Shown in pieces: positions 7,822-16,932 of a stretch of DNA of 64,000 nt. Positions within the stretch are counted from its first letter, which is position 1; the number at the start of each line of letters is the position of its first letter. A model generated the notes under the pieces. The model had not been told where the DNA came from. It made no database searches and saw only the letters and a list, made by a program, of their open reading frames with translations. Source of the stretch: Bacillus piscicola (GTDB taxonomy: Bacteria; Bacillota; Bacilli; Bacillales; Marinococcaceae). The translations under genes and the position numbers were made by a program. Where the stretch lies: positions 124,001 to 188,000 of the forward strand of contig NZ_JAJJJF010000004.1 of the NCBI RefSeq assembly GCF_022458745.1, in the 5' to 3' direction.

Positions 7822-8793
7822 ATGAAATTGACGGTAAAAGACGTATGGATGGCGAGAAAAAGAATACACCGCGTACTCCCTCGTACCCCACTGCTTCATT
7901 CCGCTTCCCTTTCGAGCTTCACCGGGGTTCCGGTTTATTTAAAATTGGAACACTTGCAGCCGACCGGATCCTTTAAACTGCGCGGAGCAACCAATATGAT
8001 TTCCTCCCTGACAGAAACAGAAAAGAAAAAGGGAGTGGCTACTTTCTCTACGGGGAATCACGGGTTTGCGGTGGCGCATGCCGCGGCAAATCTCGGCATC
8101 CGTGCTGTCGTATGTGTATCCGAACGCGTACCAGAAGCGAAAATAGAAGCGTTAAAAAAAAGCGGGGCCGATCTTCATATCGAGGGCGAATCCCAAGACG
8201 CGGCAGCTGAAGTGTGTTTCCGCCTTCAGAAAGAAAAGGGATGCGTTCTGATCCCCCCATTTGACCACCCGCATATTATCGCCGGACAAGGAACGATCGG
8301 GCTTGAAATCCTTGAAGACCTGCCGGAAGTCAAACACGTACTAGGCGGCCTTTCTGGCGGCGGTCTCCTCTCCGGCATCGGTCTTGCCTTAAAAGAGACC
8401 GATCCTGCTATCCGTGTAACCGGCCTCTGTGTCGAAAAAGGAGCTGCAATGGATGAAAGCATTCAGGCTGGTAAACCGGTGAACGTGCCAGAACACCCGA
8501 CTTACGCAGACAGCCTCCTCGGGGGTATCGGCCTCCACAACCGCTACACGATGCCGATGGTTACCCGCTATGTAGATAAGCGACTGCGCCTTTCTGACAC
8601 AACCATTGCAAAGGGAATGGCGTTTCTGTACGACAAACACCGCCTTGTCGTGGAAGGAGCTGCAGCAGTCGGAGCAGGTGCTCTCTTGGACGGTCTTGTC
8701 CGCCCAGAAGGACCCACTGTCCTCGTCATCACCGGCAACAGCATCGATCCCCGCTCTCACTTAGAAGCTGTCCAGCCGTACGTGTCTCTCTAA
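7822..8793 (+). CDS. eutB: Hydroxyectoine utilisation dehydratase, threonine-dehydratase-like
   Basis: 323 residues from ATG 7822, preceded by AAAGGAGGAG. It is a fold-type II PLP enzyme: the PLP lysine is Lys52 in PTGSFKLRGA, the phosphate-binding loop includes STGNHG (76-81) and a glycine cluster GGLSGGGLLSG. The STGNHG variant and ADSLLGGIG motif resemble EutB rather than biosynthetic threonine dehydratase (SAGNHAQG) or serine racemase. There is no C-terminal ACT regulatory domain. EutB is thought to dehydrate hydroxyectoine-derived intermediates so that they enter the ectoine pathway. It is divergent from doeA across a 157-bp region that should hold both promoters. A generic threonine/serine dehydratase is the alternative. 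Confidence 0.75.
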   Translation: MKLTVKDVWMARKRIHRVLPRTPLLHSASLSSFTGVPVYLKLEHLQPTGSFKLRGATNMISSLTETEKKKGVATFSTGNHGFAVAHAAANLGIRAVVCVSERVPEAKIEALKKSGADLHIEGESQDAAAEVCFRLQKEKGCVLIPPFDHPHIIAGQGTIGLEILEDLPEVKHVLGGLSGGGLLSGIGLALKETDPAIRVTGLCVEKGAAMDESIQAGKPVNVPEHPTYADSLLGGIGLHNRYTMPMVTRYVDKRLRLSDTTIAKGMAFLYDKHRLVVEGAAAVGAGALLDGLVRPEGPTVLVITGNSIDPRSHLEAVQPYVSL

Positions 8794-8805
8794 CTGACCA
8801 ACACG

Positions 8806-9033
8806 ATGTTTGCTCCATACCAAGAGTTAGGTCCATTTAGGGATCTTGCAAGGGGTGCAAGATCCTATCCTGTCAAGCATGCAGTCAATGTCATGGCAGC
8901 AGTTGGTGAGGCACTTGGAAGTCTTGCTTCCTTATGTGCCGTCCCTTTTGGTCATGAGAGTGTTAAAAAAAGAAATCCCAAGATATTGGAACCTCTTTTG
9001 CCCAGTAAGCTCCTCCCCTCCTACCCTTTCTAA
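8806..9033 (+). pseudogene. Unrecognised 75-codon frame, possible gene remnant
   Basis: A frame starting at ATG 8806 encodes a sequence that looks protein-like (LGPFRDLARGARSYPVKHAV, then AVPFGHESVKKRNPKILEPL). It has no obvious ribosome binding site, follows eutB by 12 bp and ends without a terminator. I do not recognise the family. A 10-bp perfect inverted repeat, GGATCTTGCA at 8841-8850 and its complement at 8856-8865, lies inside it. It may be the decayed end of a longer gene. The rest of the gap to pbpG (9034-9245) shows only the pbpG upstream region. Confidence 0.3.
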
Positions 9034-9245
9034 ATAAGATCCTTTCCTATTTCCTCTGAGAAATCATCATCCGTTCGAACCGGCGCTTTGGTCTTCTTAT
9101 CAAGGTCCGCCATCATATCAACGTATCAAACCAATATTTCTTCTTTTTTCCTCCTTACCGTTTAAAAGCTTTTCAAGTTACCCAAAATGGTAACAAACGC
9201 AAAACGGCAGCCGTGTTGGGACAGGGCTTGCGAGGAGGGAAAAAG

Positions 9246-11333
9246 ATGGACACTGCCATTAGACGAAGAAACCAGGCGCCGCGGCGAATTGGCTGGTTTC
9301 GGCTGTTACTGAGATTCATGCTCTTCTTTGGTATCTTAGGAATGAGCAGCGCTCTTGCTGTCATGGCCAGTGCCAAGCTGCTTCAGCCACCTCCTATCCA
9401 AGTCGATCAATCTACTGTTTTTTACGGCAAGGATGACACCATTATTGGAGAGCATCACAACGGGCAGCAGCGTTATTGGCTCGAGCTCGACGACATGGCG
9501 CCAGAAATAAAAAATGCGATTATTGCGATTGAAGACAGAGAATTTTACGAGCATTTTGGTTTTGACTTTTCCCGAATCGGCTCTGCTGTGGCCGCGAATC
9601 TGCAAGCAGGTGCGAAAGTGCAAGGGGCCAGTACGATCACCCAGCAATATGCGCGTAATCTCTTTTTATCCCATGACAAAACATGGGCCCGGAAAATAGA
9701 AGAAGCGTTTTATGCGCTACGCTTAGAGTCTCATTACAGCAAAGATAAGATTCTCGAAGGCTACTTAAATACCATTTACTTCGGACACGGAGCGTACGGC
9801 ATCGAAGCCGCGTCTCGTTTGTATTTTGACAAATCCGCGAGCCGCTTGACGCTTGCAGAGGCTGCGCTGCTCGCCGGCGTCCCGAAAGGTCCTTCTTATT
9901 ATTCACCTTTCTCCTATCCGGAACGGGCGAAGGAAAGACAGGAAATCATTTTACAGGCCATGGAAAAAACAGGCGCTATTACCGCAGAGGAACGAAACGA
10001 AGCAATAAAAGCACCGCTTCGGCTGGAAGCGCCGGGCCAGCTTGCTGATGAGCGTGTCGGTCCGTACTTTCAAGACCATGTGGAAAAGCTATTAGAAGAA
10101 AAGTATGACCTCGATCCTCAGATTGTTGAAAAGGGTGGCTTGCACATTTATACGACCCTTGACCCCGACCTGCAGGAAACAGCAGAGAAATGGGTTCGAC
10201 TCGAAATACCGAAAGACTCTGAACTGCAGAGTGCGCTTGTCGCGATGGATCCGGACAGCGGTGCCGTAAGAGCGCTTGTTGGCGGAAAATCGTATGAAAA
10301 GAGTACGTTTAACCGAGCCGTTCACGCAGCCCGTCCTCCTGGATCGGCACTCAAACCATTCCTTTACTACGCTGCACTTGAAGAGGGCTTCACACCGCTT
10401 ACCGCTTTCCGCAGTGAACCGACAGAGTTTGAATTTGGGGAAAACGGGGAGACCTATTCACCTGGCAACTACGGAGAATATTATGCGAATGACTTTATCA
10501 GCATGGGAGAAGCCCTTGCTGTTTCTGACAATATATTTGCCGTTAAAACGCACTTGTATCTAGGACCGGAAGCACTCGTGGAAACGACTAAAAAAGCAGG
10601 AATCGAGGCTGACTTTTCGCCAATTCCTTCTCTTGCCCTCGGTTCCCAGAGTATGCGGATCCTTGACCTGGCTACCGGCTACAGCGCTATTGCGAACGGC
10701 GGTTACCAGGTTGAACCGCAGTTTATTGAGAAAATAACCGATGCAGAAGGCAATGTCCTCGTTGAAACAGAGGTAGAGAAACAAGAAGTATTTGACCCGA
10801 AAAAAACATACGTGTTGACCGACATGATGAAAGGTGTTTTCGACGTGTCACTCGAAAGCTATACATCCGTGACTGGCCGCTCAGTTGCTCATCTGATTAA
10901 TCGGCCGGTTGCTGGAAAAAGCGGGTCTACCGACTATGACAGCTGGATGGCAGGGTTCACTCCGCAGCTCGTCACGGCCGTATGGGCCGGCTACGATGAT
11001 AACCGCCCGATGAATCACGCAGAGGAAGGCCAAATCACGAAGCGGATCTGGGCACAATTTATGAGTGAAGGCCTAGAGGACTCCCTGAAACTGTCCTTTC
11101 TAAAACCGAACGGGGTGGTCGAGGTTGACATCGATCCAGAAACCGGATTACTTGCTTCAAAAGAATGCGGTGCTTCCCGTACCATTGCATTTGAAAAAGG
11201 CACAGAACCACGCCGTTCCTGTACCGATGAATTGGAAAAGAAAACCAATAACGAGGAAAAAGAAAAGATGGAAGAAGAATTGGAAGCAAAGGAAGAAAAG
11301 TTCTGGGATCGTTTTAAAAGATGGTTTGAATAA
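9246..11333 (+). CDS. pbpG: Class A penicillin-binding protein (bifunctional transglycosylase/transpeptidase)
   Basis: 695 residues from ATG 9246 with AGGAGG upstream. Domains in order: basic cytoplasmic tail, one membrane helix (about 22-45), GT51 transglycosylase with EDREFYEHFG (catalytic Glu96) and GASTITQQYARNLFL, then a transpeptidase with active-site SALK (Ser367), a SDN triad and KSGSTDYDSW in place of KTG. A charged, coiled C-terminal tail ends the protein. It polymerises and crosslinks peptidoglycan outside the membrane. In B. subtilis the homologue pbpG (ywhE, PBP2d) is sporulation-linked and lies beside ywhD, which is also nearby here. The choice of pbpG over other class A PBPs rests mainly on this synteny. 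Confidence 0.82.
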   Translation: MDTAIRRRNQAPRRIGWFRLLLRFMLFFGILGMSSALAVMASAKLLQPPPIQVDQSTVFYGKDDTIIGEHHNGQQRYWLELDDMAPEIKNAIIAIEDREFYEHFGFDFSRIGSAVAANLQAGAKVQGASTITQQYARNLFLSHDKTWARKIEEAFYALRLESHYSKDKILEGYLNTIYFGHGAYGIEAASRLYFDKSASRLTLAEAALLAGVPKGPSYYSPFSYPERAKERQEIILQAMEKTGAITAEERNEAIKAPLRLEAPGQLADERVGPYFQDHVEKLLEEKYDLDPQIVEKGGLHIYTTLDPDLQETAEKWVRLEIPKDSELQSALVAMDPDSGAVRALVGGKSYEKSTFNRAVHAARPPGSALKPFLYYAALEEGFTPLTAFRSEPTEFEFGENGETYSPGNYGEYYANDFISMGEALAVSDNIFAVKTHLYLGPEALVETTKKAGIEADFSPIPSLALGSQSMRILDLATGYSAIANGGYQVEPQFIEKITDAEGNVLVETEVEKQEVFDPKKTYVLTDMMKGVFDVSLESYTSVTGRSVAHLINRPVAGKSGSTDYDSWMAGFTPQLVTAVWAGYDDNRPMNHAEEGQITKRIWAQFMSEGLEDSLKLSFLKPNGVVEVDIDPETGLLASKECGASRTIAFEKGTEPRRSCTDELEKKTNNEEKEKMEEELEAKEEKFWDRFKRWFE

Positions 11334-11337
11334 GTTG

Positions 11338-11364
11338 CAGGGGTTCTCGGACCCCTGTTTTTTT
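11338..11364 (+). terminator. Terminator of pbpG
   Basis: CAGGGGT at 11338-11344 pairs with ACCCCTG at 11351-11357 and is followed by seven T residues. Confidence 0.9.
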
Positions 11365-11466
11365 AGCGATCGTTGTTTGTCTAGACACAGAGTGCCTTTG
11401 CATTGACTTAGATTTCACGGTGCGTTTAAATGAAGGCATACTCATACAGGAAAGCGAGGCATCCCA

Positions 11467-12498
11467 ATGACGGAACAACCAACAAAGGACAGCTTAAAGC
11501 TATCCGTCCTTGACTTGGCGACCATTTATGATAGAAAATCCGCCACAGAAGCACTCCAGGATTCTACCGAACTCGTCCAATTAGCAGATCAGCTTGGCTA
11601 CACACGCTACTGGTTTGCCGAACACCATAACACGAAATACCAGATCAGCACCTCACCCGAATTACTCAGTGCTCATGCTGCCGCCCTTACAGAGAACATA
11701 CGAATCGGTTCAGGAGGTGTGATGCTGCCGAACCACAGCCCCCTGAAGGTTGTGGAAAATTTTTCTCTTTTAGAGGCATTGCATCCAGGAAGAATCGATC
11801 TTGGTATGGGACGAGCACCCGGAACAGACGGACTGACTGCTCTGGCCTTACGACGCTCCCGGGAAGCTCTCCAAGCAAACGACGTCATGGAGCAGCTCCA
11901 TGAATTAATGGCCTACTTCACTCGTGACTTTCCAGAAGATCATCCATTTGCCAAAATTACTCCCTCTCCTGACCCCTCGTTACAGCCTGACATGTTTATG
12001 CTCGGTTCTAGTGACGGAGGTATGAAAATTGCTGCTCAATACGGTCTTGGGTTTGCCTTTGCCGGCCAAATTAACCCGCAATGGGCCGTCCCCATGCTGC
12101 GCCGTTATCGTGAACGTTTCCAACCATCTGTCTTTTCTGAGAAACCGTATAGTATTTTATCCCTTATTGTCATTTGCGCTGATACAGATGAAGAAGCAGC
12201 GTACTATGCAGGACCGGCAGAATTACAGTGGGCCCGGTGGGGAACAGGACAATTTCACTTTGCGCCCCCTACCTTAGACGAGGCGAGCTCCCACACGTAC
12301 ACCGACGCAGAAGAAGCGGCACGACAAGAGGGAAGCGGGCGTTTTGTCATCGGCAGTGTAGACAGCGTGAAGGAACAGTTGGAAAAACTTGCCACTGATG
12401 CCCAGGTGGATGAAATTATGATCTTGAATATGATCACCGATCAGAAGGCGCGCCACCACTCCTACTCCCTGCTGGCAGAAGCCTTTCACCTTTCCTGA
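11467..12498 (+). CDS. Luciferase-like (LLM class) flavin-dependent oxidoreductase
   Basis: 343 residues from ATG 11467. The sequence fits the bacterial luciferase-like monooxygenase superfamily, MsnO8/YtmO-like group. Visible signs are the YTRYWFAEHHN motif near residue 45, IRIGSGGVMLPNHSPLKVVENFSLLEALHPGRIDLGMGRAPG (pieces of the FMN-binding barrel) and a C-terminal FVIGSVDSVKEQLEKL. Such enzymes use reduced FMN to oxidise small organic substrates; the substrate cannot be told. It is a single gene between pbpG's terminator and a downstream hairpin. Confidence 0.85.
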   Translation: MTEQPTKDSLKLSVLDLATIYDRKSATEALQDSTELVQLADQLGYTRYWFAEHHNTKYQISTSPELLSAHAAALTENIRIGSGGVMLPNHSPLKVVENFSLLEALHPGRIDLGMGRAPGTDGLTALALRRSREALQANDVMEQLHELMAYFTRDFPEDHPFAKITPSPDPSLQPDMFMLGSSDGGMKIAAQYGLGFAFAGQINPQWAVPMLRRYRERFQPSVFSEKPYSILSLIVICADTDEEAAYYAGPAELQWARWGTGQFHFAPPTLDEASSHTYTDAEEAARQEGSGRFVIGSVDSVKEQLEKLATDAQVDEIMILNMITDQKARHHSYSLLAEAFHLS

Positions 12499-12514
12499 AT
12501 TAACTCGCATTTAT

Positions 12515-12564
12515 AAAAAACCAAAACGTGCAAGAGGCTGGATCGGCGCTCGTGCACGTTTTGG
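12515..12564. terminator. Bidirectional terminator between convergent genes
   Basis: A 12-bp perfect stem, CCAAAACGTGCA at 12521-12532 with its complement at 12553-12564. On the minus strand it is followed by TTTTTTATAA, serving ywgA-ywhD; on the plus strand the T run is short. Confidence 0.75.
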
Positions 12565-12672
12565 TTGTCCTAGTTATGTGTAGTGCATGTGTGTATATCT
12601 AGTTTATTGATATTTTTCCAAAAGAACAATACGTACAAACAATGTTCAAAAATCGTTCATAGTTTTTTAATA

Positions 12673-13185
12673 TTATTCTTCTGATTGTAATGCTTGATGC
12701 AGCTCTTCACTAGAGTGATTCCACATCTCTTCGTTAAACTCTTTCAAAAAGGCTCCGAGTATTTTTTTGGAGTAGTCGTCCATGTGATCAACGACGATAC
12801 GGCCCTTCAGCGATTTATCCATGTTATTAACATGCTCTGGCATACTTTTAAACCCTTTGCGGATTCTTTTCTCTTCTCTCTCGACGAGAAGCTCACACGC
12901 TCCGACACCGGCATAATACGATTGACCTTCTTTCTGCATGACCGTTACCCATACAATCCAATACTGACGGCTTTCAGGGAGCTCTTCTTTGGTTGGCAGG
13001 AACTTTACCCGCTTTTCTACTGCGGAGCGGGCATGGAGAGCCCCCATGTCAATAAAGGCACTATCCCCTTCCGGATCGATAATGATCGGGGTGACGTTAT
13101 CGAGACTGAGCGCTCCTACGCCGTAACCTCCGTGACCGTCTGTTGAATCACCGCTTAAAATATTAAAGCCGCTTTTATTTTTCAT
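12673..13185 (-). CDS. ywhD: YwhD family protein, function unknown
   Basis: 170 residues from ATG 13185 (MKNKSGFNIL), with AAAGGAG about 10 bp upstream; a longer frame to 13227 lacks a ribosome site. The N-terminal signature SGDSTDGHGGYGVGALSLDN is nearly invariant in the YwhD family of Bacillaceae. No catalytic motif is known. It follows ywgA by 48 bp in the same direction, as in B. subtilis, so the two are probably co-transcribed and end at the 12515-12564 hairpin. Confidence 0.88.
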   Translation of the reverse strand: MKNKSGFNILSGDSTDGHGGYGVGALSLDNVTPIIIDPEGDSAFIDMGALHARSAVEKRVKFLPTKEELPESRQYWIVWVTVMQKEGQSYYAGVGACELLVEREEKRIRKGFKSMPEHVNNMDKSLKGRIVVDHMDDYSKKILGAFLKEFNEEMWNHSSEELHQALQSEE

Positions 13186-13233
13186 CTTCCTTGTCTCCTT
13201 TCCGAAAAGAGTCTTTCCTTCTATCATACTTTT

Positions 13234-13740
13234 TTAATGAAGAGACTTCAAAGATTCAATAAAATCCCACGCTTCTTGGATGTCAGACTCGGAATAATTC
13301 TGGCTTTTTTTCAGCGTAAATACTTTTTCTTTCACTTCATGCCTGGGCAGCTCCTCAAAATACAGCATCGTGGAGACAAGCTCCAGAAATTTAGAACTTT
13401 GTTCATTTAATAGGGGGACGATTTCTTTTCCTTTTTCCTGGGGCCATGTCATCGGAAACGTGTTCAGGAAGGATTGGCCGTCCGCTGTAACCGCGTAGCG
13501 ATACTGCATGTAGCCTGCTTTCTTTTCTTTCACCTCTGTTACAAATCCGAGACTGCACAGCTCCTCGACGCGCAGTGTCAGTTCTTCCGAGTAAGGCCCG
13601 TAAATGTGAAAGGTGTATTTCTCCTGCAGCGGCAGCTTCATTTTCTTTCCGATAAACACCATCTTCTGAAGTTTCTTCCTGCCGATGACTTCCCCGGCCT
13701 CATGTAACAGGGCGATAATCTTCGCATGTTCCGGCAGCAT
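13234..13740 (-). CDS. ywgA: YwgA family protein, function unknown
   Basis: 168 residues starting MLPEHAKIIALLHEAGEVIG at ATG 13740. It resembles YwgA (166 aa) of B. subtilis, which has the same neighbour ywhD. The pattern GRKKLQKMVFIGKKM followed by YGPYSEELTLRVEELCSLGFV is reminiscent of winged-helix proteins such as DUF4065/Panacea-type domains, but the resemblance is only by eye. No enzymatic motif. Likely first gene of a ywgA-ywhD pair. Confidence 0.8.
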   Translation of the reverse strand: MLPEHAKIIALLHEAGEVIGRKKLQKMVFIGKKMKLPLQEKYTFHIYGPYSEELTLRVEELCSLGFVTEVKEKKAGYMQYRYAVTADGQSFLNTFPMTWPQEKGKEIVPLLNEQSSKFLELVSTMLYFEELPRHEVKEKVFTLKKSQNYSESDIQEAWDFIESLKSLH

Positions 13741-13877
13741 CTATCTCTCGCCCTCCTTCCTCACTTGTACAAAATGTACTGTCTGCTCCGTTGTAAACTA
13801 TCAGTCAAAAGTGCCACGTTCACGTTCTTAGTAGAAGTTACCACAAAATTGAATAATTTAGACACAGCATAGAAAAG

Positions 13878-14067
13878 TTGATTTCCACTGCAGGCGGACG
13901 CTTTCCGCGGGCATGGCTTGAGCCCTCCTCAGGCCAACACGATGTTGGTCACAAAGGCGTTGCCACAGGACGTGGCGTCTATAGCCTTTGAACCTTAATC
14001 CCGCTACCTGCGGGGTCTCAAGGCTTATGCTTTTCCCGCTGGAGTCGCCGCCTTCCGTTACAATCAA
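13878..14067. repeat. 190-bp imperfect palindromic intergenic element
   Basis: The ends are TTGATT and AATCAA. The arms GGCGGACGCTTTCCGCGGGC at 13894-13913 and the complement of the 3' part (GGCGGCGACTCCAGCGGGA) are similar, giving a long imperfect inverted repeat with an internal CTTGAG/CTCAAG pair. The sequence resembles GC-rich palindromic repeats I recall as scattered in Bacillaceae intergenic DNA. A 69-codon frame inside is an artefact. The rest of the 13741-14189 gap holds only AT-rich sequence and the promoter side of ywgA. Confidence 0.65.
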
Positions 14068-14189
14068 GTTATACGTGTACTTGATTAACGATTGATTAGA
14101 CAGTTTTTATATAAATGTTCGTATTTCCTATCTCAACTTAAAGATTGTTTTAAAGAAAAACCACAGAAAAAATCAGATGACTCATGATG

Positions 14190-15518
14190 TCAAAACTCTG
14201 TTTCTATTTTCCCGGGGTGGGCGTGCAGGATGTCTTTAATTTGTTGTTTTTCCTGTTCGTGTCCTGGTGTGTCGAGCCATTCCGCTGGATAGTATAGTTT
14301 GTGGTCTGTTCGTTTTTTCCCTGATATCGCTTCGACAATGTCTGATTCGCGGGAAAGCTCGCGTAATTTGTTGTCCGGCATCAGCAGGTGGATGGGGATC
14401 CGCTCTTCTTCTTCTCCCGGCCGGTAAAAATCATACGGCAGGTCGGATGACGAATCAATTACAAGATAGTAATCCGGATCCTTGCCTGCTTTTTGAAACA
14501 ATTCCTGCAAACGCAGCCACTCATTCATCACAAAGTGCTGGTCAAACTCCACATACTTAAATAAGCGCCGGTTCATAAAACGACCGCACAAATCTTTCAA
14601 TATCGCATCCTCTTCTTCTTCCCACATGTGAAAATAGTATAGAATGACGGATTCATCCAGCTGTAAATATGTATCCAGTGAGAGTTCTTCGTTGAAAAAC
14701 CCCTCAAAATGAGAAGGGGGCTGTTTAAACGGATAACGGCAATTTCGGAGTGCTTTCACACGCTGAAGAATCTTGCTTAAAATCACTTCCGCGCTGCGGG
14801 TAACAGGATGAAAATACACTTGCCAGTACATTTGGTAGCGGCTCATGATGTAATCTTCGACAGCGTGCATCCCTGTATATTTTATCACAGCTTGTTCTTC
14901 TGTTGGACGCATCACCCGAAGAATTCTTTCCATATCGAAATGACCGTAGCTTACGCCTGTATAGAAGGCATCCCGCTGTAAGTAATCCATACGGTCGGCA
15001 TCAATCTGGCTGGAAATCATGCTGACTACCAGCTTGTTTGGGTGTGTCTTCTCAATCACGTCGGCAACCTGCTGCGGGAAGTCATCCCCTATGCGCCGCA
15101 ACACCTCGTTTACCTCGGTATTCCCAACAATAATTTTACGTGTCCACCATTCATGATCAGTATCAAACACTTTTTCAAACGAATGAGAGAAGGGACCGTG
15201 GCCGATATCATGGAGAAGCGCCGCACTCAAACAGAGCAGGCGGTCATCGTCTCTCCAGAACGGCCGGCCGGTAAAAACATCAATGATCCGCCGGGTTATC
15301 TCATAGACACCGAGTGAATGGTTAAAACGGGTATGCTCGGCTCCGTGAAACGTTAAGAAGGTTGTGCCGAGCTGACGGATTCGGCGCAGCCGCTGAAATT
15401 CTTTCGTTCCGATTAACTCCCAGATTAATTCATCGCGAACGTGGATATAGCGATGTACCGGGTCTTTGAACACTTTCTCCTCTTCCAGCGTGCGATTGCC
15501 TCTTGTCATCGTGACCAT
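14190..15518 (-). CDS. ywfO: HD-domain phosphohydrolase, YwfO (dGTPase-like)
   Basis: 442 residues from ATG 15518, which has GAGGGGAG just upstream. The HD metal-binding signature is clear: HTRFNHSLGVYEITRR (first His) and LLHDIGHGPFSHSFE (His-Asp), followed by YLQRDAFYTGVSYGHFD as in SAMHD1/dGTPase-type proteins. These hydrolyse dNTPs or related nucleotides; the B. subtilis YwfO substrate is not certain to me. The start of the protein, VFKDPVHRYIHV, is typical. Synteny with ywgA-ywhD and lipL agrees with B. subtilis. Confidence 0.88.
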   Translation of the reverse strand: MVTMTRGNRTLEEEKVFKDPVHRYIHVRDELIWELIGTKEFQRLRRIRQLGTTFLTFHGAEHTRFNHSLGVYEITRRIIDVFTGRPFWRDDDRLLCLSAALLHDIGHGPFSHSFEKVFDTDHEWWTRKIIVGNTEVNEVLRRIGDDFPQQVADVIEKTHPNKLVVSMISSQIDADRMDYLQRDAFYTGVSYGHFDMERILRVMRPTEEQAVIKYTGMHAVEDYIMSRYQMYWQVYFHPVTRSAEVILSKILQRVKALRNCRYPFKQPPSHFEGFFNEELSLDTYLQLDESVILYYFHMWEEEEDAILKDLCGRFMNRRLFKYVEFDQHFVMNEWLRLQELFQKAGKDPDYYLVIDSSSDLPYDFYRPGEEEERIPIHLLMPDNKLRELSRESDIVEAISGKKRTDHKLYYPAEWLDTPGHEQEKQQIKDILHAHPGKIETEF

Positions 15519-15560
15519 CCGCTCCCCTCTCCACATGGTGCCTTTATTATACCAACTCGG

Positions 15561-16793
15561 TCATCCTTTCTCGAGTGTGCCGCTTTTCTTTTTCTCGGAT
15601 CGGTCGACAATATAAGCACAAGCCGCATCACCGGTAATATTCAGTGCGGTACGCAGCATGTCTAAAATACGGTCGACCCCGAGGATTAACGCAATCCCTT
15701 CCACCGGGAGGCCCACCTGCTGCAATACCATCGTCAGCATAATTAAACCAACGCCCGGAACACCAGCGGTCCCGATACTAGCAAGCGTTGCGGTTAAGAC
15801 GACCATCACGAGCTGGGAAAAGCCAAGTTCTACTCCGTACACCTGAGCGATGAACATCGTTGCTACTGCCTGCATAATAGCCGTCCCGTCCATGTTAATA
15901 GTCGCTCCGAGCGGCTGAACGAAACTACTGACAGACTTACTGACACCAAGCCGTTCTTGGGCAGTACGCATCGAAATCGGCAATGTCCCGCTTGAGCTTG
16001 ATGTACTGAATCCGACCGTAATAGCCGGGAAAAAGTTTTTGAAAAAATGATACGGGCTTGCACGTCCCAGAAGTTTAATCGCTAAACTGTAGGTTAAAGC
16101 TGCGTGAAGCAAAAGACCGGCAATAATCGTCAGCATGTACATAAGCATCTGGCCGAGACCTTGGACACCCGCATCCCCAACAGCGGAGGCAATTAAGGCA
16201 AAAGCTCCGTACGGCGCCGTGTACATCACAAAATTCACAAGGAACATCATGACGTCATTACCTTGTTCGAGAAGTTTGTGCAGACCTGCTGTCTTCTCTC
16301 CCAGCTTGGCAAGTGCAATCCCAAAGAGCAGTGCAACCACAATGATTTGCAGCATATCAGCATTCGCCAGGGCACTTACCGGATTATCCGGAATAATATT
16401 CATTAGCGTTTCCATGATAGGTGGTGCTTCTTCGGCATTAAATTCAGCATTTGTCGTGTCAAATATCCCTTCGTGTCCCGGCCGAATAAAAAAGGCGAGA
16501 CTAAGACCGATGACAAGAGCGATCACGGTTGTCACAATGTAAAAACCGATCGTTTTTCCACCAATCCTTCCCATTTGCGCCGGGTCCTTTAAACCCGCAG
16601 CTCCGAGTGCGATGGAAATAAACACGATTGGCACAACGAGCATCTTGATCAAATTAAGAAACAATTGACCAACCGGAGTGAGAATATATGTGTCTAAGAA
16701 AACAAACACGGTGTCTGAGACAAAATTCAGCAGAAGACCTGCAATGACACCGAGTACTAAAGCAATTAGTATTTTTCTCGTCAAATTCTCCAT
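15561..16793 (-). CDS. Dicarboxylate/amino acid:cation symporter (DAACS family)
   Basis: 410 residues from ATG 16793. It is a multi-helix membrane protein with the hallmarks of the glutamate transporter fold: the serine-rich hairpin SSSSGTLPISM (around 265-275) and the second motif GATINMDGTAIMQAV, followed by a last conserved helix containing RTALNITGDA. Members take up glutamate, aspartate or C4-dicarboxylates with Na+ or H+. The substrate cannot be fixed by eye (GltP, GltT and DctP are the relatives). It ends 43 bp before ywfO begins, so co-transcription with ywfO is possible. Confidence 0.9.
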   Translation of the reverse strand: MENLTRKILIALVLGVIAGLLLNFVSDTVFVFLDTYILTPVGQLFLNLIKMLVVPIVFISIALGAAGLKDPAQMGRIGGKTIGFYIVTTVIALVIGLSLAFFIRPGHEGIFDTTNAEFNAEEAPPIMETLMNIIPDNPVSALANADMLQIIVVALLFGIALAKLGEKTAGLHKLLEQGNDVMMFLVNFVMYTAPYGAFALIASAVGDAGVQGLGQMLMYMLTIIAGLLLHAALTYSLAIKLLGRASPYHFFKNFFPAITVGFSTSSSSGTLPISMRTAQERLGVSKSVSSFVQPLGATINMDGTAIMQAVATMFIAQVYGVELGFSQLVMVVLTATLASIGTAGVPGVGLIMLTMVLQQVGLPVEGIALILGVDRILDMLRTALNITGDAACAYIVDRSEKKKSGTLEKG

Positions 16794-16932
16794 CTCATCG
16801 TTCTGCTCCTTTCTTTCTATAGTAGTCTTCCCTGTTCCAAGATTTATTCCCCTTTTTCTACAGTGCTAACCAACCTTATTTCGTGCTATACTTTTTAGTA
16901 AGTTCTATACGTGTAGACGGGAGATAACGTGC

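Noticed and set aside
13858-14067. 69-codon minus-strand frame
   Set aside because: It lies wholly within the palindromic repeat element and has no ribosome binding site.
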